Shown: positions 7,439 through 16,540 of the stretch, in pieces
Position numbering within the stretch: the stretch's first letter is position 1
Layout: the number at the start of each line of letters is the position of its first letter
Source of the DNA: Planctomycetota bacterium
GTDB taxonomy: Bacteria > Planctomycetota > SZUA-567
DNA: 57,238 bases
Assembly: GCA_031254915.1 (NCBI GenBank)
Contig: JAIRTL010000107.1
Span: 1 to 57,238, forward strand
Direction: 5' to 3'
Notes under the pieces: model-generated
The model's database searches: none
The model's input: the letters and a program-made list of their open reading frames with translations, nothing else
Told to the model about the DNA's origin: nothing
Program-made: the position numbers and the translations under genes

Positions 7439-9170
7439 GGCCAGTCCCCCGCTGTACGCCGGCCAATTTTTCCTTCAACGCCGCGATATGCGGTTCTATG
7501 GCCGCGTCGTCGAATTTCGGGAACAGAACCTCGGTCTCGCCCAGCGCTTCGCCGCCGGAAAGGCGGCTCGGCGCGTTCCAGTCGCCCTTCCCGAGCGCGG
7601 GCAGGCGGAGGAATCCGCGCAACCGCGCGGCCGCGGCCGGCATGAACGGCGACATGAACACGGACAGCGCCTCCACAACCTTCACGCCGACATGCATGGT
7701 GCGGGCGCAGGCCGCCATGTCGGTCTTGCGCGTCTTCCAGGGTTCCTCCTCGGCGAAATACTGGTTGCCGCGCTGCGACAGCTTCATCAGACGCTCAAGC
7801 GCCGCCTTGAAGCGGAAGTCGTCGAGAAGCTCGGCGAGTTCGCGCCGCGCGACGTCGATCTCGGCGAGCATTTCCCCGCCCGCCTCCGTCGGCTCGTCGA
7901 TCGTCGGCACCTTGCCGTCGAAATACTTGTTGCAGAAGGTGAGGTTTCTCTGGATGAAGTTGCCGAGGTTGTCGGCGAGTTCGCCGTTGTTGCGCCGCTG
8001 GAACTGCTTCCAGGAGAAATCGGCGTCGGCGCTCTCCGGGGCGATGGCGGCGAGGTAGTAGCGCAACGGATCCGGCTTGAAGGATTTGAGATATTCGTCG
8101 ACCCAGACGGCGTAGTCGCGGCTGGTGGATATCTTTTCGCCCTCGAGGTTGAGGAATTCGTTGACCACCACGGCGTCGGGCAGACGGTATTCGCCGTGCG
8201 CCATGAGCATGCCGGGGAAAATGACGGTGTGAAAGACGGTGTTGTCCTTGCCGATGAAATGGATAAGCCCGTTCTCGTCGTTCCGCCAGAAATCCCTCCA
8301 GCCGTCCGGGTTCCCCTGCGCCTCGAAATGTTCCCGGGAAAAGGTGATGTAGCCGATCGGCGCGTCGAACCAGACGTAAAGCACCTTGCCCTTGCCGTCC
8401 GGGAGCGGCACCGGGACGCCCCATTCCATGTCCCTGGTGATGGCGCGCTCGCGCAGGCCCTGGTCGATGAGGCCGTAGGAAAAGCGCTTCACGGATTCGC
8501 GCCATTCGGGATGCGAATCCAGGTATTCGCGGAGCCGGTCGGAAAAATTGTCGAGCCGGAAATACCAGTGCGCAGTGGACCTGACCTCGATATGGCCGCG
8601 CGACTCGCGGCCGAGGGTTTTGCAGACCATGCATTCGGGATCGATCAATTTCGTCGCGTCGATCGGGCGGCCGCATTTTTCGCACTGGTCGCCGCGCGCG
8701 CCCGGGGCGCCGCAATCGGGGTAATGGCACCTGCCTTCGATGTAGCGGTCGGGGAGGAAGCGCTCGCATTCGGTGCAATACACCTGGTCGGTCGTCTTCT
8801 TGACGATGTAGCCGTGGTCGTGGAGCTGGAGGAAGAAATCCTGCGCGACCTTGGCGTGGCGCGGGGTGTGGGTGCGGCCGTAGATGGAGAAATCGATGTT
8901 CAGGCCGGAAAAAGCCTCTTCGATGATCGCCGTGTAGCGGTCGATGATGACCTGCGGATCGACGCCCTCCTTGAGCGCGCTGAAGGTGATCGGCGCGCCG
9001 TTCTCGTCCGAGCCGCAGACGAAATGCGCCTCCTTGCCGGCGAGCCGCAAATAGCGCACCGCGATGTCGGCGGGAAGGTACGCGCCGGCGATGTGGCCGA
9101 TGTGAAGACGGCCGTTTGCATAGGGGAGCGCGGCGGTTATCAAGAGACGGTTTTTGTCTTTCAGATGCAA
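7410..9170 (-). CDS. metG: methionine--tRNA ligase
   Basis: This is a 586-residue class I synthetase that charges tRNA(Met). HIGH is at residues 23-26 and the second catalytic signature KISTS at 346-350. Two zinc knuckles use cysteines at 132, 135, 148, 153, 163, 166, 180 and 183, as in the zinc-rich MetRS subgroup. The methionine pocket FVCGSDENG is at 50-58. The C-terminal dimerising tRNA-binding domain of longer MetRS is absent. The last eight or nine residues (RHTVHGPEL) and the stop are encoded by the left end of repeat copy B, so the original C-terminus has probably been replaced. AGGAG precedes the ATG. Confidence 0.95.
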   Translation of the reverse strand: MHLKDKNRLLITAALPYANGRLHIGHIAGAYLPADIAVRYLRLAGKEAHFVCGSDENGAPITFSALKEGVDPQVIIDRYTAIIEEAFSGLNIDFSIYGRTHTPRHAKVAQDFFLQLHDHGYIVKKTTDQVYCTECERFLPDRYIEGRCHYPDCGAPGARGDQCEKCGRPIDATKLIDPECMVCKTLGRESRGHIEVRSTAHWYFRLDNFSDRLREYLDSHPEWRESVKRFSYGLIDQGLRERAITRDMEWGVPVPLPDGKGKVLYVWFDAPIGYITFSREHFEAQGNPDGWRDFWRNDENGLIHFIGKDNTVFHTVIFPGMLMAHGEYRLPDAVVVNEFLNLEGEKISTSRDYAVWVDEYLKSFKPDPLRYYLAAIAPESADADFSWKQFQRRNNGELADNLGNFIQRNLTFCNKYFDGKVPTIDEPTEAGGEMLAEIDVARRELAELLDDFRFKAALERLMKLSQRGNQYFAEEEPWKTRKTDMAACARTMHVGVKVVEALSVFMSPFMPAAAARLRGFLRLPALGKGDWNAPSRLSGGEALGETEVLFPKFDDAAIEPHIAALKEKLAGVQRGTGRHTVHGPEL

Positions 9171-9244
9171 GGAAAGGCTCCTGTCGGCGGTTTACTGGCG
9201 GTCCGTTCGCGGCAAACGACTGCGCGGCGCAGCGGGTATTGCGG

Positions 9245-9274
9245 TTGCGTCGCCGCCGGGCCGCATTGTATACT
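9245..9274 (+). promoter_or_regulatory. probable promoter for the SDR gene
   Basis: TTGCGT (9245-9250) and TATACT (9269-9274) are spaced by 18 bases and lie 94 bases before the ATG at 9368. The arrangement mirrors the promoter at 1135-1164. Confidence 0.5.
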
Positions 9275-9367
9275 TGTGCGCGGGTCATGCCGATGTCGCG
9301 GCGGCGAACGACGCGCCGGGCGTATCGGCTTTCCGTATGCATTATTCCGTAACCGGGAGGCAAGTCA

Positions 9368-10084
9368 ATGCGGGAGGACAAATTCTTGTCAGGCAAGCGG
9401 GCGATCGTCACCGGCGGCGGTCGGGGAATCGGCAAGGCCGTCGGTATGCGTCTCGCCATGCTTGGCGCCGAGACTTGGCTTGTCGGCACCAAACCGGACC
9501 GGCTCGCCGAGGCGGCGGCCGGGATCGAGGCCGCCGGCGGACGCGCCCGCACCGCGGTCGCGGACGTGTCGCGCGAGGAGGACGTGCTCCGCGTTTTCGA
9601 GCGCGCCGGCGATGTGGACGTTCTCGTCAACAACGCCGGCATCGGCAGGTTCGCGCCGATCGTGTCCACGACGGTCGAGGAATGGGACCTGATCATGGGC
9701 GTGAACCTGCGCGGCGTTTTCCTGTGTTCGCGCGAGGCGATGAAGTCGATGGCGGGGCGCGGCGGCAGGATCATCAACATCGGTTCGGTGGTCAGCATAA
9801 AGGGCTACGCGGACCAGGGCGCGTACACGGCGAGCAAGCACGGCCTTCTCGGATTGTCGAAGGTGATGGCGGTCGAGGGCCGGAAGGACGGGATCGTCAC
9901 CCAGGTGATCTCGCCGGGCGGCGTCGACACCGACCTTATCGGCGACGCGCGGCCGGACCTCGATCGCAGCGGCATGATGCGGCCCGGGGACATCGCCGAT
10001 GCGGTCGAATATCTTCTCGGGCAGACCGGCAACGCGATAACGGATATGGTGCGCCTGCGCCGCAAATCGAGCGCGCCGTGGTGA
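9368..10084 (+). CDS. short-chain dehydrogenase/reductase
   Basis: The 238-residue classical SDR has the nucleotide-binding TGGGRGIG at residues 15-22, NNAG at 88-91, and the catalytic S140, Y153 and K157 (YTASK). It most resembles FabG-type 3-oxoacyl reductases, but its end (MVRLRRKSSAPW) lacks the usual strand with VNGG that closes FabG, so it may reduce another substrate. GGGAGG precedes the ATG by 7 bases. The gene is divergent from metG. It is not OleD, which would be an extended SDR with a TGxxGxxG motif and a length near 330 residues. Confidence 0.85.
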   Translation: MREDKFLSGKRAIVTGGGRGIGKAVGMRLAMLGAETWLVGTKPDRLAEAAAGIEAAGGRARTAVADVSREEDVLRVFERAGDVDVLVNNAGIGRFAPIVSTTVEEWDLIMGVNLRGVFLCSREAMKSMAGRGGRIINIGSVVSIKGYADQGAYTASKHGLLGLSKVMAVEGRKDGIVTQVISPGGVDTDLIGDARPDLDRSGMMRPGDIADAVEYLLGQTGNAITDMVRLRRKSSAPW

Positions 10085-10218
10085 GACGCCAGCGCCATTC
10101 CGGCGCTGGAGGGGCTTGCCGGCGTCTGGGCGCGTCTCCGGCGGGCGACGATTCGGCGGCGTTGGCGGGCGATGCGAAGCGGTTCCTGAAAGCCGATCGC
10201 CGATCGAAAGGGGAAACA

Positions 10219-11616
10219 ATGTCCGACAACCCGAAATACTTCGTCATCGACACCAATATCCTCCTCCATACCCGCTTCGCCCTTGAGGCGTTCGAGGATA
10301 ACATCGTCGTGTTGCCGATGACGGTCATCGAGGAACTGGACCGCTTCAAGACGAAGCCGGACGAACTCGGCAGGAACGCCCGCGCCGCCATCCGCTACAT
10401 CGACGGCCTGCGCGAGGAGGAGGAGGCATACGCGAAAAACAACGGCGTAGAGGCGGCCAATCTGGTGAACGGCATCTCCAACCACGCCGGCGGCAAACTC
10501 ATGGTGCTGCCGGAATCGGGCCTCGAAACGCCCGACGCATTCAAGGCGGACGTGCCGGACAACCGGATCCTTCGCGCCGCCGCGCATTTCAAAAAACGCG
10601 GCGAAAAGGTGATTCTCGTCACCAAGGATCTCAATCTCAGGATCAAGGCCTCGATCATCGACATCGAACCGCAGGACTGGAAGGCGGATCGCGTCGATAC
10701 GGACGAATTGTATTCCGGCTTCCGCGATCTCCCCGCCGCGAAGGAGGCGGTGGACGAATTCTACGCCGAAGGCGGCATAAAACTGCCCGGCCTCGATCTG
10801 CACCCGAATGAATTCGTCGTTCTCACCGCCGGCGAAAACCACAGCCAAAGCGCCATCGGCCGCGCCGACGGCCCGGAATCGGTGGCGAAAATCAACAAAA
10901 ACTGGGAACGCGCCTACGGCATCGCCGGCCGGAGCGTCGAGCAAAGGATGGCGTTGCAGCTTCTGCTCGATCCGGAGGTGGCGATGGTGACCCTCGTCGG
11001 CGGCGCCGGCACGGGAAAAACGCTCCTCGCCCTCGCCGCCGGCCTCGAAGCGATCCGCCTGGACGACCAGGCGCTGAAAAGCAACGGCGAACTGCCGTAC
11101 AATTATGAAAAAATGCTTGTCACCCGGCCGGTCATCCCGATGGGAAAGGACATCGGCTATCTGCCGGGAAACAAGGACAAGAAAATGGCGCATTGGATGC
11201 AGCCGGTGTTCGACAACCTCACCTTCCTCATGCAGGCGGGGCCCGGCGCCGGCAAACACACGACCGGCAAGGTCGCCGACCGCAAGGTGCAGGAGCTTCT
11301 CGACGACGACATGGTCGAACTCGAGGCGCTCACCTACATCAGGGGCAGATCGATCGCGCGGCAATACATCATCGTCGACGAGGCGCAAAACCTGACGCCG
11401 CACGAGATCAAGACGATCGTCAGCAGGGCGGGGGAAGGGACGAAGCTCGTGCTTACCGGCGACCCGTCGCAGATCGACAATCCGTACCTGGACGCATCCT
11501 CGAACGGCCTCACCTATGCTGTGGAACGAATGAAGCGTCTCGGCTTGTTCGGCCATATCACGCTGAGGAGGGCGGAACGCTCGCCGCTGTCCGCCGCCGC
11601 CGCGAAGGAACTGTGA
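10219..11616 (+). CDS. PIN-PhoH fusion ATPase (PhoH2 type)
   Basis: The 465-residue protein joins an N-terminal PIN ribonuclease domain (residues 1-150, acidic motif FVIDTNILLH with D11) to a PhoH ATPase domain. Walker A is GGAGTGKT at 261-268 and Walker B IIVDEAQNL near 385. The LVTRPVIPMGKDIGYLPG block and the LTGDPSQID sensor are characteristic of PhoH. In mycobacteria PhoH2 has RNA helicase and ribonuclease activity and sits in a toxin-antitoxin pair. I see no antitoxin partner upstream. The gap to the SDR gene is 134 bases, with an AAAGGGG ribosome site before the ATG. Confidence 0.92.
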   Translation: MSDNPKYFVIDTNILLHTRFALEAFEDNIVVLPMTVIEELDRFKTKPDELGRNARAAIRYIDGLREEEEAYAKNNGVEAANLVNGISNHAGGKLMVLPESGLETPDAFKADVPDNRILRAAAHFKKRGEKVILVTKDLNLRIKASIIDIEPQDWKADRVDTDELYSGFRDLPAAKEAVDEFYAEGGIKLPGLDLHPNEFVVLTAGENHSQSAIGRADGPESVAKINKNWERAYGIAGRSVEQRMALQLLLDPEVAMVTLVGGAGTGKTLLALAAGLEAIRLDDQALKSNGELPYNYEKMLVTRPVIPMGKDIGYLPGNKDKKMAHWMQPVFDNLTFLMQAGPGAGKHTTGKVADRKVQELLDDDMVELEALTYIRGRSIARQYIIVDEAQNLTPHEIKTIVSRAGEGTKLVLTGDPSQIDNPYLDASSNGLTYAVERMKRLGLFGHITLRRAERSPLSAAAAKEL

Positions 11617-11910
11617 GGAAGCTCGTTCCGCCCGCATGCCGTCGGCCGCCGGATGGGGGTTTGAACGGAAAACATCCGCCTGGAAGCTGGATACGCCTTC
11701 ACGCATCCGCCGCGAAGTCGTCGCCGGGGACGCTTGAATCGGGGTTTAGTGCCTCGAATTCGCCGATTCGCCGCCGTTCATCCGGTAAAACCGGAGTTCT
11801 CCGCCGGTATTCTCCTTTACATCCATGGGGTGGGGTGATATGGTGTGAATAGGTCCGGGACGATGGGCATGGGTTCCGGGATTTGGCCGTCATTATTGGG
11901 AGGAGGCACC

Positions 11911-12090
11911 ATGAAGAACGTGGAAATGGTTGTGGAAGGCGATATTCTCACCATCAAGGTCGATCTGTCCAAGGAGTTCGGGCCGTCGGCATCCGGGAAA
12001 ACCATCATTATCGCATCCACCGAGGGAAACCAGACCATTCCCGACCGCGACGAAAAAGTCGGGCTCAACGTGTACAAGAAGAACGGCTAG
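11911..12090 (+). CDS. small conserved protein, 59 residues
   Basis: AGGAGG lies 5 bases before the ATG, fixing the start. The product has a beta-strand pattern in its first half (MVVEGDILTIKVDLSKEFG), a serine-lysine turn (SASGKTIIIASTEG) and a VGLNVYKK end. Small proteins of this form occur in several anaerobic bacteria as conserved hypotheticals, in my recollection. No signal peptide or helix-turn-helix is visible, so it is presumably cytosolic. A perfect hairpin follows 30 bases after the stop. The 294 bases between phoH and this gene contain only weak promoter-like sequence. Confidence 0.75.
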   Translation: MKNVEMVVEGDILTIKVDLSKEFGPSASGKTIIIASTEGNQTIPDRDEKVGLNVYKKNG

Positions 12091-12119
12091 CTCGCGCCGG
12101 CGCTTCGTGACGGCTGCTT

Positions 12120-12146
12120 GACGGGAGGCGCACCGCGCCTCCCGTC
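12120..12146 (+). terminator. perfect 11-bp stem-loop after the small protein gene
   Basis: GACGGGAGGCG pairs perfectly with CGCCTCCCGTC around a CACCG loop. It is followed by GGTGTGTT rather than a T-run, so it is either a terminator of modest strength or an mRNA-end hairpin. Confidence 0.6.
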
Positions 12147-12204
12147 GGTGTGTTGATTCCGGTCCCGGGGTTCGCCCCGCGAACATTGAAGCAAAGAGGA
12201 CGCC

Positions 12205-13830
12205 ATGGCTTTCCCGCGACTCGCCGGCATGATCCTTCATCCGACCTCCCTCCCGGGAGGCCAGGGCATCGGCGACCTCGGCGACGCCGCCTACGCCTTC
12301 GTCGATTTCCTCGAGAAGGCCGGCATCGGCATTTGGCAGGTGTTGCCGCTCGGCCCGACGAGCGGCGCCGACAGCCCGTATCAGTCGCTTTCCAGCTTCG
12401 CGGGAAATCCGCTCCTCATCTCGCTCGAACGGCTCACCGCCGAACGCCTCGTCGATCCGGCCGACCTCGAGTCCGCTCCGGAGAATGCCGACCGGGTCGA
12501 TTTCGCCGCTGTGGCGGCGTACAAGGACCGCCTGCTCCACAAGGCGATGGAAAGCTTCGAGGACGGCTGTTCGTCGGTGCAGTTCGCCAAGGACTTCGAG
12601 CGCTTCGCGGAGGAGGAAAGGGAATGGCTGGACGACTTCGCCCTGTTCGCGGCGGCGAAGACGTTTTTCAACGGCCAGCCGTGGTTCGAGTGGAAGGACA
12701 TCGACCTCCGGCTGCACCGTCCGGAGGCGTCGCGCAAATACGCGAAGCTCCTCGCCGGCGACGTGCGCAGGGAAAAGTTTCTTCAATTCCTCTTTTTCCG
12801 CCAGTGGCGGGAACTCAGGAGCTACGCGGCGGCGCGCAACATCCGCTTCCTCGGCGACGTGCCGATCTATTGCGCGCACGACTCCGCCGACGTCTGGGCC
12901 GCGCCGGAGAATTTCCAGCTCGACGAAAACGGCGGCGCCGAACTCATGGCAGGCGTGCCGCCCGACTATTTCGCCGCCACCGGTCAATTGTGGGGCAATC
13001 CGCTTTACAACTGGAAGGCGCTCGAGGAGACCGGCTACTCGTGGTGGTTGTCCAGGATCGACGCCACCCTGTCCCTCGTCGACATGCTCAGGATCGACCA
13101 CTTTCGCGGATTCGAAGCGTTTTGGGCCGTCCCGAAAGGGGAAACGACGGCGATAAACGGCAAATGGATCAAGGGCCCGGGGCAGAAATTCTTCGACGCG
13201 CTCAAGAAAAAACTCGGCGACAACCTGCCGATCCTCGCCGAGGACCTGGGCGTCATCACCCCGGGCGTCGACAAGCTCCGCCTCGACAACGGACTTCCCG
13301 GAATGAAGGTGCTGCATTTCGCCTTCGGCGTCGGCGCAGAGGCGTATCTGCCGCATACCTACGAACCGAATTGCGTCTGTTATGTCGCCACCCACGACAA
13401 CGACACGACCCGGGGCTGGTACGATGCCGACAGCGGGGACTACGCGCACATGTCGAAGGAGGTCATCGAGTTCGAGCGCGACCGGGCCAGGCGCTATCTC
13501 GGCCGCGACGGGTCGAGCATGCCGTGGGACCTTATGCGTCTGGCGCTCGGCTCCGTGGCGGACACGGCGGTTCTCCTGATGCAGGACGTTCTCAACCTGC
13601 CCAATTCGGCGCGCATGAACCGCCCCGGCCTCGGGGAGGGCCAGTGGGGCTGGCGGCTCACGTCGGAGCAGCTCGCCGACGCCTCCTGGGGCGGAATTCG
13701 CGACATGGTGGAACTCTACGGCCGGCTCCCGGTGAAGCCCGGGAAGGAACCGGCGGAAGACGTCGAAGCTGTGGAGGAGTTCGAAGAAATCGGGGCGCGG
13801 GCGAACGGGGACGACATTGCTGTTCAATAA
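12205..13830 (+). CDS. malQ: 4-alpha-glucanotransferase
   Basis: The 541-residue GH77 enzyme (amylomaltase) transfers alpha-1,4-glucan segments between maltooligosaccharides in glycogen and maltodextrin turnover. It opens with RLAGMILHPTSLPGGQGIGD, typical of the family. The catalytic set is visible: the nucleophile in RIDHFRGFEAFW (about residues 295-306), the acid/base in LAEDLGVITPGV, and HDNDTTRGW. The length is normal for bacterial MalQ. An AAAGAGG ribosome site precedes the ATG. The 3' end overlaps the TTG start of oleA by 14 bases, placing starch metabolism and hydrocarbon genes in one transcription unit. Confidence 0.95.
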   Translation: MAFPRLAGMILHPTSLPGGQGIGDLGDAAYAFVDFLEKAGIGIWQVLPLGPTSGADSPYQSLSSFAGNPLLISLERLTAERLVDPADLESAPENADRVDFAAVAAYKDRLLHKAMESFEDGCSSVQFAKDFERFAEEEREWLDDFALFAAAKTFFNGQPWFEWKDIDLRLHRPEASRKYAKLLAGDVRREKFLQFLFFRQWRELRSYAAARNIRFLGDVPIYCAHDSADVWAAPENFQLDENGGAELMAGVPPDYFAATGQLWGNPLYNWKALEETGYSWWLSRIDATLSLVDMLRIDHFRGFEAFWAVPKGETTAINGKWIKGPGQKFFDALKKKLGDNLPILAEDLGVITPGVDKLRLDNGLPGMKVLHFAFGVGAEAYLPHTYEPNCVCYVATHDNDTTRGWYDADSGDYAHMSKEVIEFERDRARRYLGRDGSSMPWDLMRLALGSVADTAVLLMQDVLNLPNSARMNRPGLGEGQWGWRLTSEQLADASWGGIRDMVELYGRLPVKPGKEPAEDVEAVEEFEEIGARANGDDIAVQ

Positions 13831-14857
13831 CGTCGTGGTCAAAAGCGTTGTTCTCGTCAAACCGCCCCGGGTCGTCTCCTCGGAGGAGATCGAGGCGCGT
13901 CTGGCGCCGGTGTACGACAGGTTCAAGCTGTCCACCGGCAGGCTGGAATTGATGACCGGCATCCGTGAACGCCGTTTTTGGGAACCGGGCGCGCGCTCGA
14001 GCGAGGTCGCGGCCCGCGCCGGCCGGCTCGCGCTCGACGATTCCGGGATCGATCCGCGCTCGATCGGCTGCCTTGCGCACGCGTCCGTATGCCGCGACTT
14101 TCTCGAACCGGCGACGGCGGCGCTTGTCCACGAAATGCTCGGCCTCGGCGAGGACGCGGCGATATTCGATCTTTCCAACGCCTGCCTCGGCGTCCTGAAC
14201 GCCATGGCGCAGATCGCGGCGATGATCGAGGCCGGCCACATCGAGGCGGGAATGGCGGTGTCGGGGGAGGTGGCCGAACCGCTCCATGAGGCGACGGTCA
14301 GGAACCTCTCGATTAGGCGCAGACTCGACCGGCGGTTTTTGAAAATGCAATTCGCCAGCCTGACGATCGGTTCCGCCGCCACGGCGGTGGTGCTGGCGAG
14401 GGGGAGGGGGGAACCGGGCGAACATCGTCTTCTCGGCGGCGCGGTCGGGACCGACTCCTCCGCCAACCGCCTGTGCAAGGCGGACCCCGGCCACATGACG
14501 GCCGAGGGGCCGTTGATGCACACGGACAGCGAGGGGCTGCTCCATGCCGGGTGCGCGCTGGCGGCGAGAACCTGGGAAAAGACGAAGCGCGAACTCGGCT
14601 GGGATAACGGCACGCCCGACCATATCTTCACCCACCAGGTCGGCAAGGCGCACGCCAAGTTGACCCTGTCCGCGCTGAACCTTCCGTCGGAGCGCGATTT
14701 TCCGACCGTCCGGTTCATGGGGAACACGGGTTCGGCCGCGCTGCCGGGAGCGTTTGCCGTCGGGATTCGCGAAAAGCCGGTGAGGAAGGGGGACAAGGTG
14801 GCGCTTTTGGGGATAGGGAGCGGGTTGTCCAGCATGATGCTGGGGCTGGAATGGTAG
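13817..14857 (+). CDS. oleA: OleA-type ketoacyl synthase III
   Basis: The 346-residue thiolase-fold enzyme has an active-site cysteine at C123 (LSNACLGVLNAM), a histidine in FTHQVGKAHAKLT and the asparagine in MGNTGSAALPGAF. OleA condenses two fatty acyl-CoA chains head to head to a beta-keto acid, the first step of long-chain olefin or ketone formation. It differs from FabH in length, and the neighbours decide the call: an OleB-like hydrolase and OleC-like ligase follow directly. The start is TTG at 13817 inside the end of malQ, with GGGGACGAC just upstream. A later start would lose the conserved first strand. Confidence 0.85.
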   Translation: MLFNNVVVKSVVLVKPPRVVSSEEIEARLAPVYDRFKLSTGRLELMTGIRERRFWEPGARSSEVAARAGRLALDDSGIDPRSIGCLAHASVCRDFLEPATAALVHEMLGLGEDAAIFDLSNACLGVLNAMAQIAAMIEAGHIEAGMAVSGEVAEPLHEATVRNLSIRRRLDRRFLKMQFASLTIGSAATAVVLARGRGEPGEHRLLGGAVGTDSSANRLCKADPGHMTAEGPLMHTDSEGLLHAGCALAARTWEKTKRELGWDNGTPDHIFTHQVGKAHAKLTLSALNLPSERDFPTVRFMGNTGSAALPGAFAVGIREKPVRKGDKVALLGIGSGLSSMMLGLEW

Positions 14858-14870
14858 CAAAGAAGACGCA

Positions 14871-15869
14871 ATGGGCGAAAACGAACTAACGCAGCAGGAA
14901 CTGACGCGGGCCAAACCGCGCCGCACGATCGACCGGCGGCACTGGGCGGCGAAGATCGGCATCGCCTTCAGGAGGATCAAGGACCCCCAGTTCAGGGCGA
15001 TGTACCCCTTCGACTCGCGGCTGCATTCGCTGGGCGAATACAGCTACCATTATCTGGACGAGGGCGAGGGCGAGCCCGTCGTCATGGTGCACGGCAATCC
15101 GACCTGGTCGTTTTTCTACCGGGGGTTGGTCCGGGGGCTGCGGGAGACGCACCGCTGCCTGGTGCCCGACCATATCGGGTGCGGGCTGTCGCAAAAGCCC
15201 AAGATGAAGAAGTACAAATACACGCTCGAGCAGCACATCTCCAACCTGGAGTCGTGGCTCGAGGAAACGCTGCCGCCGTACAACTGGCGAGGCGGCAAGA
15301 TCAACATGATCGTCCACGACTGGGGCGGACCGATCGGCATCGGCTATATCGACAGGCATCCGGAACGCATCAAGCGGTTTGTCATCATGAACACCTCCTC
15401 GTTCACCGCGGGCGACATGCCAAAAAGCATCAAAATGTGCCGCTGGCCCGTCATCGGCGAATACATCGTCCGCCGCATGAACCTGTTCGCGATAAAGGCG
15501 ACCGAGCGGTGCACGGTCAAGCCCATGCCGGCGCTGGTGAAAAAGTTCTATCTCATGCCGTACAATTCCTGGAACAACAGGGTCGGCATCGACGGGTTCG
15601 TCAAGGACATCCCCCTCTCCGACGGCCCGACGAGAGATCTCCTGACCAAGATCGAATGGCGGCTCAAGGACATTCTTCGGGGCATTCCGACGCTTATCCA
15701 GTGGGGGATGGCGGACTGGTGCTTCACGCCGTTCTTCCTCGACCTGTGGAAGAACGCGGTTCCCGACGCCGAGATAGACGAATACAACGCCGGCCATTAT
15801 CTTCTCGAGGACATGGGCGGCCCCATCCTCTCGCGCATCAGGGAATTTCTGCAAAGGCCGGCGCCATGA
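14871..15869 (+). CDS. oleB: OleB-type alpha/beta hydrolase (beta-lactone decarboxylase family)
   Basis: The 332-residue alpha/beta hydrolase resembles haloalkane dehalogenases. It has the oxyanion motif HGNPTW at 74-79, the nucleophile D150 in VHDWGGPIGIGY, and a late histidine in NAGHYLLED. In olefin pathways OleB removes CO2 from the beta-lactone made by OleC, leaving a cis-alkene. It starts 13 bases after oleA and its stop overlaps the next start (ATGA). Sequence alone cannot exclude dehalogenase activity, but the position between OleA and OleC supports OleB. Confidence 0.83.
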   Translation: MGENELTQQELTRAKPRRTIDRRHWAAKIGIAFRRIKDPQFRAMYPFDSRLHSLGEYSYHYLDEGEGEPVVMVHGNPTWSFFYRGLVRGLRETHRCLVPDHIGCGLSQKPKMKKYKYTLEQHISNLESWLEETLPPYNWRGGKINMIVHDWGGPIGIGYIDRHPERIKRFVIMNTSSFTAGDMPKSIKMCRWPVIGEYIVRRMNLFAIKATERCTVKPMPALVKKFYLMPYNSWNNRVGIDGFVKDIPLSDGPTRDLLTKIEWRLKDILRGIPTLIQWGMADWCFTPFFLDLWKNAVPDAEIDEYNAGHYLLEDMGGPILSRIREFLQRPAP

Positions 15870-16540
15870 TCGGCGATTTTGCAATAGATGCGCCGCCGAT
15901 GGACGACGGGCTGTCCGAAATGGTGGAGTCGCACCGGGCGAAAACCGGGCAGGACTACGCGGCGATTCTTTACTTCGGACTCTGGGGCACGGTCGACTGT
16001 TCGGCGGACGTCAGGCTGTACGCTGGCTACCGGCACCTCGTTGACCACTCCTGCGACGGCCCCGCATGGCTCGAACTGTCCCGGGTTCACGCCGAAGCCG
16101 GCGAGGCGGAGGCGGCCGGGCGCATCCTCGGCGAACTCCTCCGGCTCGACTCTCCCGGCCTCTATCCGCAATTGTACAGCGAGGATCCGGACGTCCACCG
16201 AGCCTACCTGGCGGCGGAAACGGGCGATCCGCAACAGGCGCTTGACATTCTGGACGACCTTGCCGCCAGACACGACGATTCCCCGGTATACCAGTATTTT
16301 CTCGGCACCCTCCTTCAGGAGTTGGGCGAATTCGAGGCGGCCGCGACCGCGTTCGGCGAGGCGGCCGAGGCGCTTGCCGCCTTCCAGGGCGAAGCGGAGG
16401 CCGATCCCGGCTTCGAGGACGGGGAACTCGATTTCCCGGCCGCATTCGAGTTCATCGGTCGCGCCCTGAACGACGCCGAAAAGCGTCGGGAATTCGACGG
16501 AGCCCGCCCGCTCGACCTCTCCGGCTTCAGGGGGGAATAG
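15866..16540 (+). CDS. TPR-like protein within the ole operon
   Basis: The 224-residue acidic protein has no signal peptide. Helical pairs such as WLELSRVHAEAGEAEAAGRI, AAETGDPQQALDILDDLAA and LGELGEFEAAATAF resemble tetratricopeptide repeats, which mediate protein contacts. The ATGA overlap with oleB and the zero-gap junction with oleC (TAGATG) tie it tightly to the ole operon. Ole enzymes of other bacteria form large assemblies, so a scaffold role is conceivable but is only inference. It is not an OleD reductase: no Rossmann motif is present. Confidence 0.7.
   Translation: MIGDFAIDAPPMDDGLSEMVESHRAKTGQDYAAILYFGLWGTVDCSADVRLYAGYRHLVDHSCDGPAWLELSRVHAEAGEAEAAGRILGELLRLDSPGLYPQLYSEDPDVHRAYLAAETGDPQQALDILDDLAARHDDSPVYQYFLGTLLQELGEFEAAATAFGEAAEALAAFQGEAEADPGFEDGELDFPAAFEFIGRALNDAEKRREFDGARPLDLSGFRGE

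Noticed and set aside
7401-9692. A 763-codon plus-strand frame opposite metG
   Set aside because: It overlaps metG entirely, which carries all MetRS motifs. The frame has no motif of its own.
9368-10084. The SDR gene considered as the missing oleD
   Set aside because: It is a classical short SDR with TGGGRGIG and YTASK, not an extended SDR with a TGxxGxxG start, and it is 3.7 kb away from oleA, separated by phoH, a small gene and malQ.
11893-14871. A 992-codon open frame on the minus strand opposite malQ and oleA
   Set aside because: It lies fully antisense to two clearly conserved genes, has no recognisable domain and is rich in proline, arginine and alanine, as expected from GC-rich antisense frames.
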